Below are positions 20,774-28,849 of a stretch of DNA of 42,777 nt, one piece after another. The translations under genes and the position numbers were made by a program. Below the pieces are notes generated by a model. That model ran no database searches. It saw only the letters and a program-made list of their open reading frames with translations, and was not told where the DNA came from. Each line of letters starts with the position of its first letter. Position 1 is the first letter of the stretch. Where the stretch lies: the IMG/VR virus record IMGVR_UViG_3300046702_000006, positions 1 to 42,777 of that record; one strand, 5' to 3'. Source of the DNA: a virus.

Positions 20774-22951
20774 ATGCGACGGTCTCTGCTTGTCCTACTG
20801 TGTGTAGCCGCCTGGCTCCCTGCTCAAACCGTTCTTCTGTCTGACGACGCCGAGAGGGTTATCCCTTGGAATGCCGCTGAAGGTGGCGGTATCCTCAACT
20901 CGCAGGCGCAGATCCATTCGGGAAAATACAGTTGGAGCGCTCCTGCCTACACTCAGTCTTATACTTATTCTAGTTATATGCCGGGTTCCCATGATCCAAT
21001 ATACCTGAAATTCTGGGTTTACGTTCCGAGCAGTTTCACTGTCCCGTATTGGGACGGGGGTTATGCGGGAACCGCCGCTGAGGTTGCGCGGCTATTTAAT
21101 ATCCCGGCCTATACCCGCTATGAATTTGCATTGGCCAACACTTGTGCGTCAAGCTGTCCATCCCCCGTAAACCTCTACGTGAATGCAGGTAGTAATGTTG
21201 GAACGATGGGATCGAATGGAACCAATATCGTTACGAGAGACGCGTGGAACTCCATCGAAATCGAATATAACGTAGGGGCCGGGACGATCACTGAATGGTT
21301 GAACGGAACGCAAGATATTACACTGACAGGCCAAACGCTTCCATCCACTATGAATAACGTGATGCTTGGGCTGGCACAAGGGACAGGATCGGTCTACTTC
21401 GATGACGTGACGGTGAGCGACACGTACAGCGGTAATCCGTCCTCGAACGTCACTGTACGCCATGCATATCCTGGAAACCGGGTCAAGATGAAGATCCAAA
21501 CGTACCTCTGGGGAGAAGCGTCTACCGACGTTCTGGTGAGTTCCATCGACGGGACGGCATTCAGTACGATCACAAATCCAGGAGGCTATCAGGAGCCGAT
21601 TCTGAACGTGTCAGCTCTGTCTGCCGGAAATCATACGCTGTTAGTTGCCCTAAAAAATTCAGGCAGTTCTACACGATCATCCTGGACTGAGACTCTTGCC
21701 GCTAGTGGGGCTGTGCCGACCGTAGGCATCGATGAGAATAATAATTTGGTAGTCGGTGGTCATAAGATATTTCCGGTTACCGGATGGTTTACAAACCAAG
21801 GAAGCGGATTATACTGGCTCCAGCAAGGTTACACAAACGCTGGTGGCTGGGTATCGCCATCCGCCGCTACTTACGATGAGAGCCAATACCAGACGTACTG
21901 TGACACCTATCACGGATACGGCCGAGTCGCCGGTCCTATGTCAACGCGGATGAGCGTCGCTGGGGGCGTCCCCGACTATGCCGCCTACGCAAGCACGATG
22001 ACATCGGACGATTGCGTACTAGCATGGTCAACTTACGATGAGCCGAGCGTGAACGGGTGGACCGTCTCGCAAATGCAGCGCGACATGAACAACGTCCACG
22101 CAAACGACAATAATCACCCCGTAATAATGGACGACGCGATTGTGCCGGGACTTAACCTGAATTGGTACTATCCGACCCTTGTGGCGGACATTTATGCCAG
22201 CGACACCTACGCCCTATGTAATGCAAACAACTCATCTCCGGGCGCTACCGCGTGGCTGGCTGGGCTCGACCAGATTCCTTATGCCAACTACTCTCTTGTC
22301 CCTCAGTTTGACGTGATTGACTTCTACCGCGATACAGTGGACTCCCACTGCGCAGATATTACGGCAACCACGATTTACAATGAGGCATGGCTGTCGGTGA
22401 TACATGGCCGTAAGGGCGTTAGCTGGTATGACAACGGGTCGGAAGACGAAAGCGACTACGGTCCTGTATGTAGTGGGAGTGCTCAATCGTGCTTCGTTGG
22501 AAGTCCGAGCACGCACGCCGGAAAGTTCGTCAGTCAGGTTGCCGCAATCACGCCAGACTCACTCTTGGCTGGACCGGGGCCGAATAACCGAACCGTAATC
22601 AGTAACCAGACAACAAACGTGACCCCCGGCGCAGTTGGAACCCGTGTGGATGCGTCTGTTTCGGATGATGGTACAAATACATGGATATTCGCGGCACGCG
22701 TTACCGATCTGATCGTCAATTCTGGCGACCCAAGCGCATCCGACCTATCCACCACGCTGACCATCTCCCCGGCCATAACCGGGACGGCGACAGTGTACGG
22801 GGAAAGCCGCACGGTTTCAGTTGTGGGTGGAGCGCTCACGGACAACTTCAGTCCATACGGCGTTCACCTTTACTGGTTAGCAGATACCACAACGCCCATC
22901 CCCAACCGCATCACAAGCGGGAAGGTGACCCGAACAGGGAGGATTCAGTGA
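20774..22951 (+). CDS. Exported glycoside-hydrolase-like enzyme
   Basis: A 725-residue protein. ATG 20774 gives a signal peptide (MRRSLLVLLCVAAWLPAQ); GTG 20765, overlapping the previous stop, would add three residues. Mature residues to about 240 look like a jelly-roll sugar-binding domain (YLKFWVYVPSSF, GSVYFDDVTVSD). A short beta domain follows, then a TIM-barrel-like catalytic region: IFPVTGWFTNQ, CVLAWSTYDEPSV (an acid-base DEP like the NEP of GH-A enzymes), HPVIMDDAIV, ADIYASDTY, IYNEAWLSVIHGRKGVSWYD. The end is a beta domain. A polysaccharide-degrading role is likely, but the substrate is unknown. GC-rich composition implies acquisition from a bacterium. Confidence 0.65.
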   Translation: MRRSLLVLLCVAAWLPAQTVLLSDDAERVIPWNAAEGGGILNSQAQIHSGKYSWSAPAYTQSYTYSSYMPGSHDPIYLKFWVYVPSSFTVPYWDGGYAGTAAEVARLFNIPAYTRYEFALANTCASSCPSPVNLYVNAGSNVGTMGSNGTNIVTRDAWNSIEIEYNVGAGTITEWLNGTQDITLTGQTLPSTMNNVMLGLAQGTGSVYFDDVTVSDTYSGNPSSNVTVRHAYPGNRVKMKIQTYLWGEASTDVLVSSIDGTAFSTITNPGGYQEPILNVSALSAGNHTLLVALKNSGSSTRSSWTETLAASGAVPTVGIDENNNLVVGGHKIFPVTGWFTNQGSGLYWLQQGYTNAGGWVSPSAATYDESQYQTYCDTYHGYGRVAGPMSTRMSVAGGVPDYAAYASTMTSDDCVLAWSTYDEPSVNGWTVSQMQRDMNNVHANDNNHPVIMDDAIVPGLNLNWYYPTLVADIYASDTYALCNANNSSPGATAWLAGLDQIPYANYSLVPQFDVIDFYRDTVDSHCADITATTIYNEAWLSVIHGRKGVSWYDNGSEDESDYGPVCSGSAQSCFVGSPSTHAGKFVSQVAAITPDSLLAGPGPNNRTVISNQTTNVTPGAVGTRVDASVSDDGTNTWIFAARVTDLIVNSGDPSASDLSTTLTISPAITGTATVYGESRTVSVVGGALTDNFSPYGVHLYWLADTTTPIPNRITSGKVTRTGRIQ

Positions 22952-23140
22952 ATGGGGCGAAGTCAAACTTGTTATTGTAGATCTTGTAAAAAATGTAAAC
23001 ATCGTATATATACGCGTAAATGGAGAATAAATATGACTCCAACACAATTTGCCCATAAAATTTATCAATTAGAGTTACAAACTATTAATAAAATAATTAG
23101 ACCATTAATGTATCACAAAGTGTCTTATGAGCGATCATAA
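22952..23140 (+). CDS. Small zinc-knuckle protein with FAHKIYQLEL tail
   Basis: A 62-residue basic protein beginning right after the hydrolase stop. It has CYCRSCKKCKHR, a CxCxxCxxC knuckle, followed by TRKWRINM and then FAHKIYQLELQTINKII. The same tail ends the next protein. Composition is AT-rich again, marking the end of the GC-rich block. Possibly nucleic-acid binding; the tail may be an interaction module. Confidence 0.6.
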   Translation: MGRSQTCYCRSCKKCKHRIYTRKWRINMTPTQFAHKIYQLELQTINKIIRPLMYHKVSYERS

Positions 23141-23399
23141 ACATACTTACTGTAATAAGGGGCACGAATTATCTGGAGGGAATATTCGCCTAAGGGCCAA
23201 TAGCACAAGACGCGAATGCCGGATATGTCGGAATGAGCGTCAAAGGAATTACATGAGAAAGGTTTGTCCGATACCCAAGGAACAGTGGGAAGTATTATAT
23301 CCCGAAACCCATGACATTACAAAGTTTGCTCATGAGATTTACCAACTGGAACTTGAGACTATTTCTAAAATAGTAGCAAAAGGAAGAAGTCTTCGATGA
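23127..23399 (+). CDS. HNH-like zinc protein with FAHEIYQLEL tail
   Basis: A 90-residue protein with YCNKGHELSGGNIRLRA and RRECRICRNERQRNYMRK, the CxxGHxLxGxN ... CRxC arrangement seen in short phage HNH/zinc proteins. It lacks a clear second catalytic His, so activity is doubtful. The C-terminal FAHEIYQLELETISKIV nearly repeats that of the upstream gene, pointing to domain exchange or duplication. It overlaps its neighbours by 14 and 4 bases. Confidence 0.6.
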   Translation: MSDHKHTYCNKGHELSGGNIRLRANSTRRECRICRNERQRNYMRKVCPIPKEQWEVLYPETHDITKFAHEIYQLELETISKIVAKGRSLR

Positions 23400-23881
23400 A
23401 ATTTTTGGTTTTGTCTCTGTTGATATTTATCGGTACTTTAACCGCTCAAACACCAATTTCTGTTACAGTAACTTTAGGTTCTGGTCCTACCGCAAGTTCA
23501 GTAATTTTAACTGGAACAATTACTCCAAGAGTTTTATTGACTGGTGGAAATTGTATAGGTTCTTCTCTTGGTGCTTTTGCTACTTGTACAGTTAATTTAA
23601 ATATTCCAGCTCCAGGAGACCTTACAGTTACAGTTGGTGCATATCAATCTGGAGTTACTGGACCAACTTCATTTACTATTAGGGCTGGGGCTAATTCTGG
23701 TAGTTTTATTGTTACATTGATAATTAGTGCACATGCTATCTTAAATCCTACAGTAACTAATTGGACTTATGGCTCTCAGGGGATTATTGACTTATATTGG
23801 GGTTGTGGAGTAAATCCTGTATTTATGTCACCAGGACCATTCTTCAATCCAATGGTTTGGATGGATGGGAGTATTGGATAA
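23396..23881 (+). CDS. Exported beta-rich protein
   Basis: A 161-residue protein with a signal peptide (KFLVLSLLIFIGTLTAQ, cleaved before T19) and a mature beta-sandwich-like domain (ISVTVTLGSGPTASSVILTG, GDLTVTVGAYQSGVTGPTSF). Codons are AT-rich, so unlike the 20-23 kb block this one is at home in the phage. It starts within the previous stop (ATGA). Function unknown. Confidence 0.6.
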   Translation: MKFLVLSLLIFIGTLTAQTPISVTVTLGSGPTASSVILTGTITPRVLLTGGNCIGSSLGAFATCTVNLNIPAPGDLTVTVGAYQSGVTGPTSFTIRAGANSGSFIVTLIISAHAILNPTVTNWTYGSQGIIDLYWGCGVNPVFMSPGPFFNPMVWMDGSIG

Positions 23882-24021
23882 TGTTAGACTACTTCCGCGC
23901 CTATTTGGGAGTCCCAATACTACTTAAACCCGAATTACCTATAACCCTTCAACCTAAAATCTTAACTGTAGATACTAATATTGATTATTTCCGCTCCTAT
24001 TTAGGTCGCGGGTCAAATTGA
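23881..24021 (+). CDS. Tiny protein with two DYFRxYLG repeats
   Basis: A 46-residue frame starting at ATG 23881, overlapping the upstream TAA (TAATG), after GGAG. It has LDYFRAYLG near the start and IDYFRSYLG near the end, separated by a proline-rich linker (ELPITLQPKI). Two matching short motifs suggest a bivalent peptide that binds a partner twice. Function unknown. Confidence 0.5.
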   Translation: MLDYFRAYLGVPILLKPELPITLQPKILTVDTNIDYFRSYLGRGSN

Positions 24022-24035
24022 AAAAGGGAGAAAAA

Positions 24036-24377
24036 ATGAGCTGGCTGACGAATTTGTTTGCAAAGATTGAAGGATTTTTTAATTCTACTAAAGTTGTAAA
24101 CTTAGAACATGAACTTGCTTCTCTAGCACCTTTTGGACTACAAGTTGTACAAGCAATTAGTTTAGCAGTTCCAAATAAGACTTTAGCTGAAATTATAAAA
24201 GCATACGAACTTTATGGAATTCCTATCATTAGTGAGATTGCAGATAATCCTACCGCAATTGGTAATGCAATGTTAAATCTCGCTTCTACAATTCTAGCCA
24301 AACAAGCTCCAGGTACGGCAGTTAATATTCTTAATACAGTAATTAGTATCGCAGTTTCTCTATTTAAGACTAAGTAA
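24036..24377 (+). CDS. Small helical protein, possibly membrane-associated
   Basis: Start chosen at ATG 24036 after AGGGAG (113 residues). The N-terminus (SWLTNLFAKIEGFFNS) is an amphipathic helix, and hydrophobic helices follow (FGLQVVQAISLAV, AIGNAMLNLASTILA, AVNILNTVISIAVSLF). It lies next to a two-helix membrane protein, so a membrane or lysis role is possible. Not assigned to a family. Confidence 0.5.
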   Translation: MSWLTNLFAKIEGFFNSTKVVNLEHELASLAPFGLQVVQAISLAVPNKTLAEIIKAYELYGIPIISEIADNPTAIGNAMLNLASTILAKQAPGTAVNILNTVISIAVSLFKTK

Positions 24378-24563
24378 ATGGATCTAGTAGGACTTCTAAT
24401 TGCATTAGTTATCTTTGGTTTAATCTTTTGGTTAGTACAAAGTGTACTTCCAATTCCTCCACCTTTTAAAACAGTTATTTATATAGTTTTAGTAATTATT
24501 TTAATTATTTGGTTACTTAGTTTTACAGGATATAGTCATATAAATTTTGGGCCTAGACCTTAA
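24378..24563 (+). CDS. Two-helix membrane protein (Thivi_2564-like), holin candidate
   Basis: A 61-residue protein beginning at the base after the upstream stop. Two hydrophobic helices (LLIALVIFGLIFWLV and VIYIVLVIILIIWLLSF) flank a short LPIPPPFK turn. This matches the small Thivi_2564-type membrane protein layout found in phages and bacteria. Size and topology fit a class II holin, but no endolysin is visible nearby, so the role stays open. Confidence 0.65.
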   Translation: MDLVGLLIALVIFGLIFWLVQSVLPIPPPFKTVIYIVLVIILIIWLLSFTGYSHINFGPRP

Positions 24564-24770
24564 ATGGGTCTTTTAGATTCCGCTGGTTCGGCCGCTGTAG
24601 ATAAATTAAATACTGTTACAATTCCAGAATTACTTGCAGGCATTAAACCTTTAATTGATTTATTAAATGATAAAAAGAAAGTAGTAATTACATTAGAGGT
24701 TATTGATAACGTTCCTAATCAAACTAGCTCCCCTAAGGGACTTGAAGAAGCAAGTAGTATCTGCACATAA
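24564..24770 (+). CDS. Small hypothetical protein
   Basis: A 68-residue protein with helical N-terminus (LDSAGSAAVDKLNTVTIPEL) and a short strand (KKKVVITLEVIDNV). It follows the membrane protein without a gap and precedes terminase by 24 bases. Not recognised; it may be part of the same cassette as the two membrane-type proteins. Confidence 0.55.
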   Translation: MGLLDSAGSAAVDKLNTVTIPELLAGIKPLIDLLNDKKKVVITLEVIDNVPNQTSSPKGLEEASSICT

Positions 24771-24794
24771 TTTCAACCATAGAAAGTGTATTAA

Positions 24795-26453
24795 ATGGAA
24801 ATCTCTACAGATATTATAATTCGGTTTGTTAATAAAATACAAGAGGAATTTACTTATTGTAATAAAAGAAATCAAAACTTTAATGGGGGATACGGTAATG
24901 GAAAATCCTTCGGAGCAAGTAATAAAGCCATCTTGTTACTTAGTACTTTCCCGAGATATCGTATTGGAATTAGTAGATATAGTGCAAAAGAATTATCACA
25001 ATCCACTATGTCTACATTCTTTAAATGTTGTCCTACAGAATTGTATAACGATGCCTATGGGGGCCGGCGTAATGATAGAGATGGGGAACTTAGACTAATT
25101 AATGGTTCTGAAGTATTTTGGATGCATCTTGATGATTATTCGGAAGGTGATCTCCGCGGCAAGGAATTTAATTCGGTAATTACAGATCAGGCAGAAGAGA
25201 TTTCAGAAAATATATATCAAACACTTGATGCTCGTATTAATAGATGGGATATGGCTGAGATCCCAGAATTTCTAAATAAAGATTTATTCTCTAAAAATAA
25301 GTTTTCGGGAAGACCAGAACCACCTTGTTATAATATGTTACTTTTTAATCCCGATATAACTTTACATTGGATTTATAGAATGTTTCATCCTGAATCTTCT
25401 CGAGTTACAGATTTCTGCGGTCCGATGGAACGAGAGGAAAGGATTGGAGATTATAGTGGTTGTTACTATTATAAACATGCTGCTTGGTTTAGCGCGGCTA
25501 CGGCAGATAATCCCGCTGTTAGTGATGAATTAAAAAGAGCATATCTACGTAAAGATCAATCATGGATTGATAGATTTTATTGGGGAAAATGGGGAATTGT
25601 CGGCGGAGCAATTCACTATGTAAGTGCCCAATCTATCATAGAATTTAATGACAAAGATACAAGACCTTTGGTATTAAAATTATTAGAAGTAATACAAAAA
25701 GATGGTATTAAATATAGATCGATGGATCATGGAGAATCCGCGCCCACATGTATACTTTGGTTTTGTTACTTATCCCCATCGGTTATTTATAAAAATTATG
25801 GGGTAAAAAGTAAAGGAATTCATATCTGTTATAGAGAATATTATCAACCAGGTAAAATTATTAAATATCATAGAGAAATGATAAAATCATTAAGTGGTGA
25901 TGAAAAGTACTATGGTAACTATGCCGATCCTGCTATATTCCATAAAGACAGTGAAAAGTATGGTGGATTTTGGCGAACTGCAGATGATTATACAGATTTA
26001 AGAGGATTTACTGATCCGGAACGCCTTACCGCGCCACCTATTCATTGGACGCCAGCAGATAATAATGAAATGGCTACAAGAGATGCTATAAGTGAGTTAT
26101 TACAAATAGATGAAAATACATTTGATCCAATTACAGGTTTAATGGGCGCGCCGCAAATTTATTTTCTAAAACAACATACAGTAGAATATCCTCATGGTTG
26201 TATGCAAGTAATAGCGCAATGTCAAGCCGCGCGAAAAAAGAAGATCGGTAATGAGAATGGCGAAGATATTTATAGTGATGAAAGGGCCGATGGTCCGGAT
26301 CATGCGTATGATCCTTTTCGTTATTATGCTATTCAACCTAAAGTTCAAAATTTACCAATGGAACCTAAAGAAATACCACAATTTAGTTTTAATAATCATT
26401 TAAGAAAGGTTTCACCGAGGAGGATTTACAGATTGGGTTATGGCAGAAACTAG
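24795..26453 (+). CDS. terL: Terminase large subunit
   Basis: A 552-residue packaging ATPase/nuclease. Walker A is GGYGNGKS (31-38); the strand VITDQAEEI (128-136) supplies Walker B Asp and catalytic Glu. LRGKEFNSVITDQ is typical of TerL. The C-terminal RNase H-like nuclease has acidic residues in SMDHGESAPTCI, YGNYADPAIF and DGPDHAYDPFRY, the last being the third metal ligand. It cuts and pumps concatemeric DNA into the prohead with the portal. Its 3' end overlaps the portal start by 14 bases. The sequence does not show which packaging type is used. Confidence 0.93.
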   Translation: MEISTDIIIRFVNKIQEEFTYCNKRNQNFNGGYGNGKSFGASNKAILLLSTFPRYRIGISRYSAKELSQSTMSTFFKCCPTELYNDAYGGRRNDRDGELRLINGSEVFWMHLDDYSEGDLRGKEFNSVITDQAEEISENIYQTLDARINRWDMAEIPEFLNKDLFSKNKFSGRPEPPCYNMLLFNPDITLHWIYRMFHPESSRVTDFCGPMEREERIGDYSGCYYYKHAAWFSAATADNPAVSDELKRAYLRKDQSWIDRFYWGKWGIVGGAIHYVSAQSIIEFNDKDTRPLVLKLLEVIQKDGIKYRSMDHGESAPTCILWFCYLSPSVIYKNYGVKSKGIHICYREYYQPGKIIKYHREMIKSLSGDEKYYGNYADPAIFHKDSEKYGGFWRTADDYTDLRGFTDPERLTAPPIHWTPADNNEMATRDAISELLQIDENTFDPITGLMGAPQIYFLKQHTVEYPHGCMQVIAQCQAARKKKIGNENGEDIYSDERADGPDHAYDPFRYYAIQPKVQNLPMEPKEIPQFSFNNHLRKVSPRRIYRLGYGRN

Positions 26454-28266
26454 ACAAACAAAAACTGAAGTAGCTTTAGCTTGGGATCGCCGCATCCAAT
26501 CTGCAAATGCGGTATATCAAAGATGGGCTAATAGATTTCAGGTAAATAATCTTTATCAATATTATGAAGGATTCCAATGGCTTGGCGATATTGATATTAC
26601 TAATCGACCTTATGTAGTTAATCTAATCTATGCTACTATTGCTAGTAAATTACCTAATCTAACATTTGAAAATCCTAAATTTGATATAAAACCACGACCA
26701 TCGGGTATAGAATTCAACTTTCAAGATAGCGCGGAACGAGCTCAAACTCGTGAAGATGTACTTAATTATATTTGTCGTCGGAAAGAATTTGGATTAAATG
26801 ATAAACATGAATTAGCGGTATTAGATGCTTTCTTTGGTTTTGGTATTTTAGAAATTGATTATACTAAAGATTTAGCCGATAATCCTTACCTTAATAGTTT
26901 AGATAAGAAGAACCCACTTAATAATCTTTATTGTAAACAAATACCTTTTGACCATTTTAGAGTAGCTGCTAATGCTAACTGGGATTTAAGTACAGGTAAA
27001 TGGTGGGGTTATTTTGAATATATCCCAAATAGTAGATTAGATAAATATAAATCTCAATTACATTTTGATAAAACAAGTAGTATGAATGAAGATACTGAAT
27101 ATGCACAATTTGCTAACGATGGTAAGATTGTTGTAGGAGAACAATTACAAGAATATTGTCCCGCTAACTATACCACTGTTTGGCATCTATGGGATTTTGA
27201 AACTAATAAATATTGTAAATTTGCTCCAAATAATTCTAAATCCGATGGAGATGCTATTTTAGAATATACTAATTTTGACTATTGTGGTATTTCTCCTTTA
27301 CGTTTAGGGAAACGAAGGAGAGGTTGGTATCCTTTACCTCCGGTATTTAATTGGATATCTCCACAGGATGAAATTAATGATATTAGACAGACTCAAAAGA
27401 TCCATCGTAAAAGATATGCTCGTAAGTATGAAGTAATTGATAGTATAGATCAAGAAGAATTAGAAAAATTTCTATATGGTCCTGATGGTACTTGTTTTAA
27501 AGTTCCGCGCCTTGGAGATAGTATCAAACCAATTGATGACGCTCCAATGGATTCGTCGGCACAACAGTCGATGATTGTTAGTTATGACGATTTTCTTAGG
27601 GTCGCAGGTGGAGATACCGAACAAGGTAGAATCGCGGACCGCACAACTGCGACACAAGCTAGTATTAACAGTAATACCGCTAAAGTTAGAGAATCTAAAG
27701 ATTTAATTTGTGTAGGAAACTTTATGGTAGATTTAGGAAATAATATATTGAGAGCAATGAAATCCGCTAAAACTGATTTCTGGGCTGAATTTTCGGTCGC
27801 GGCTGAACCTTTACTTGGTGAGATACAAAAGATGCGTATGGAATGGAAGAAAGTATCTAAATCTATTTTCCAAGAAGATGATTATGAATTAGATGTTAAG
27901 ATAGATTCCATAAGTCCAGTATATCAACAACAAGATAAGACTGCATTTATGGAGTTTCTTGCTATGATTACACAATATCAGATACTTGCGTTCTCACCGC
28001 AACTTCTACGAGAAGCTGCTTATAGAGTTGGCTACAAAAATAGTGCCGTGCTGAATCAATTTCAGCAATTAGCTCAATTAGCTGCTATCGGACGAGAAAT
28101 GGAATTGAAACAACAGGTAAAACAAATGCAAGGAGTTCCGCAACAACCTCAAGGGGCCGCGCCAGGTCAATTGCCCCAACAACAGTTAGATGCTAGTACT
28201 CCGCCTGATATGCAACAGATTAGTAATATGATATTTAATAAAACTGGGGTACAACAACCACAATGA
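26440..28266 (+). CDS. Portal protein
   Basis: A 608-residue protein directly after terminase with the layout of podovirus-type portals: helical N-terminus (WANRFQVNNLYQYYEGFQW), the wing and stem region (NRPYVVNLIYATIASKLPNL, GFGILEIDYTK), and a glutamine-rich C-terminal tail. It would form the dodecameric vertex through which DNA passes. Length is in the usual range. The C-terminal poly-Gln segment may be disordered and interact with adaptor or scaffold. Confidence 0.88.
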   Translation: MAETRQTKTEVALAWDRRIQSANAVYQRWANRFQVNNLYQYYEGFQWLGDIDITNRPYVVNLIYATIASKLPNLTFENPKFDIKPRPSGIEFNFQDSAERAQTREDVLNYICRRKEFGLNDKHELAVLDAFFGFGILEIDYTKDLADNPYLNSLDKKNPLNNLYCKQIPFDHFRVAANANWDLSTGKWWGYFEYIPNSRLDKYKSQLHFDKTSSMNEDTEYAQFANDGKIVVGEQLQEYCPANYTTVWHLWDFETNKYCKFAPNNSKSDGDAILEYTNFDYCGISPLRLGKRRRGWYPLPPVFNWISPQDEINDIRQTQKIHRKRYARKYEVIDSIDQEELEKFLYGPDGTCFKVPRLGDSIKPIDDAPMDSSAQQSMIVSYDDFLRVAGGDTEQGRIADRTTATQASINSNTAKVRESKDLICVGNFMVDLGNNILRAMKSAKTDFWAEFSVAAEPLLGEIQKMRMEWKKVSKSIFQEDDYELDVKIDSISPVYQQQDKTAFMEFLAMITQYQILAFSPQLLREAAYRVGYKNSAVLNQFQQLAQLAAIGREMELKQQVKQMQGVPQQPQGAAPGQLPQQQLDASTPPDMQQISNMIFNKTGVQQPQ

Positions 28267-28598
28267 ACCAATTAGAATCGTATTTTATATATAGAGAATT
28301 AAAGAGAGAAATCAAGAAAGGATTTCAAGAGATGAGTACGAGAATCGATGCTTTCAAAACTGCGGTGGATGCCGCGTTCGTAGATGTTAATACTAAATTA
28401 GATAATGTCGTATCTGATGAGGCTAATCTAGCAGATCAAATTAATAAATTACAAGCGCAATTAGTTGCTTCTGGTGATTTAAGTCCCGAAGATCAGGCAA
28501 CTCTTGCTGGAGTTGTTACTGAGGCTAATGCCCTTGTTGCACGTACAACTGCTGTTGCAGATAATGTCCCCGATACTGTCAATCCTCCCGCCGCATAA
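28263..28598 (+). CDS. Coiled-coil phage protein
   Basis: A 111-residue protein overlapping the portal stop (ATGA). It has a long heptad-like helix (FKTAVDAAFVDVNTKLDNVV, ANLADQINKLQAQL) and an alanine-rich C-terminus. Similar short coiled-coil proteins occur near portal and capsid genes in many phages; role unknown. The basic N-terminus may bind nucleic acid or portal. Confidence 0.6.
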   Translation: MNQLESYFIYRELKREIKKGFQEMSTRIDAFKTAVDAAFVDVNTKLDNVVSDEANLADQINKLQAQLVASGDLSPEDQATLAGVVTEANALVARTTAVADNVPDTVNPPAA

Positions 28599-28603
28599 TT
28601 CAG

Positions 28604-28623
28604 AGGGGAGTTAAATCTCCCCT
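28604..28623 (+). terminator. Hairpin between coiled-coil gene and next gene
   Basis: aggggag (28604-28610) pairs with ctcccct (28617-28623) over ttaaat. It is followed by tcaaaaa rather than a T-run, so it is at most an attenuator or processing site upstream of 28635. Confidence 0.5.
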
Positions 28624-28634
28624 TCAAAAATCTT

Positions 28635-28835
28635 ATGCCTAAATTTCTTGAAGATAAGTTAAAGAAAGAATATGGTCCTAATTCTAAGACTCCATACAAA
28701 GTAATGAATAAATTAGGTGTTATGAAAGGGAATAAAGAAACTACAAAAGGGCATCAATGGGATATTAAACATGAAGTAGATGAAGCTACTAGTCCCAGTA
28801 ATAGATTTAAGAAAGCAATTCGTAAGAAGAGATGA
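28635..28835 (+). CDS. Conserved small basic phage protein
   Basis: A 66-residue basic protein. The opening KFLEDKLKKEYGPNSKTPYK, then KLGVMKGNKET, resembles a short protein found between portal and scaffold genes in several podoviruses (KLKKxYG...PYxVMNxxGxMKGNK). It ends in KKAIRKKR. Function unknown; a head-assembly link is likely from position. The upstream hairpin may limit its expression. Confidence 0.62.
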   Translation: MPKFLEDKLKKEYGPNSKTPYKVMNKLGVMKGNKETTKGHQWDIKHEVDEATSPSNRFKKAIRKKR

Positions 28836-28849
28836 TTTGAGGAGAACAA

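Noticed and set aside
22404-22980. Several overlapping frames inside the GC-rich hydrolase gene on both strands
   Set aside because: GC-rich coding DNA leaves many chance frames; none has a ribosome site or plausible product.
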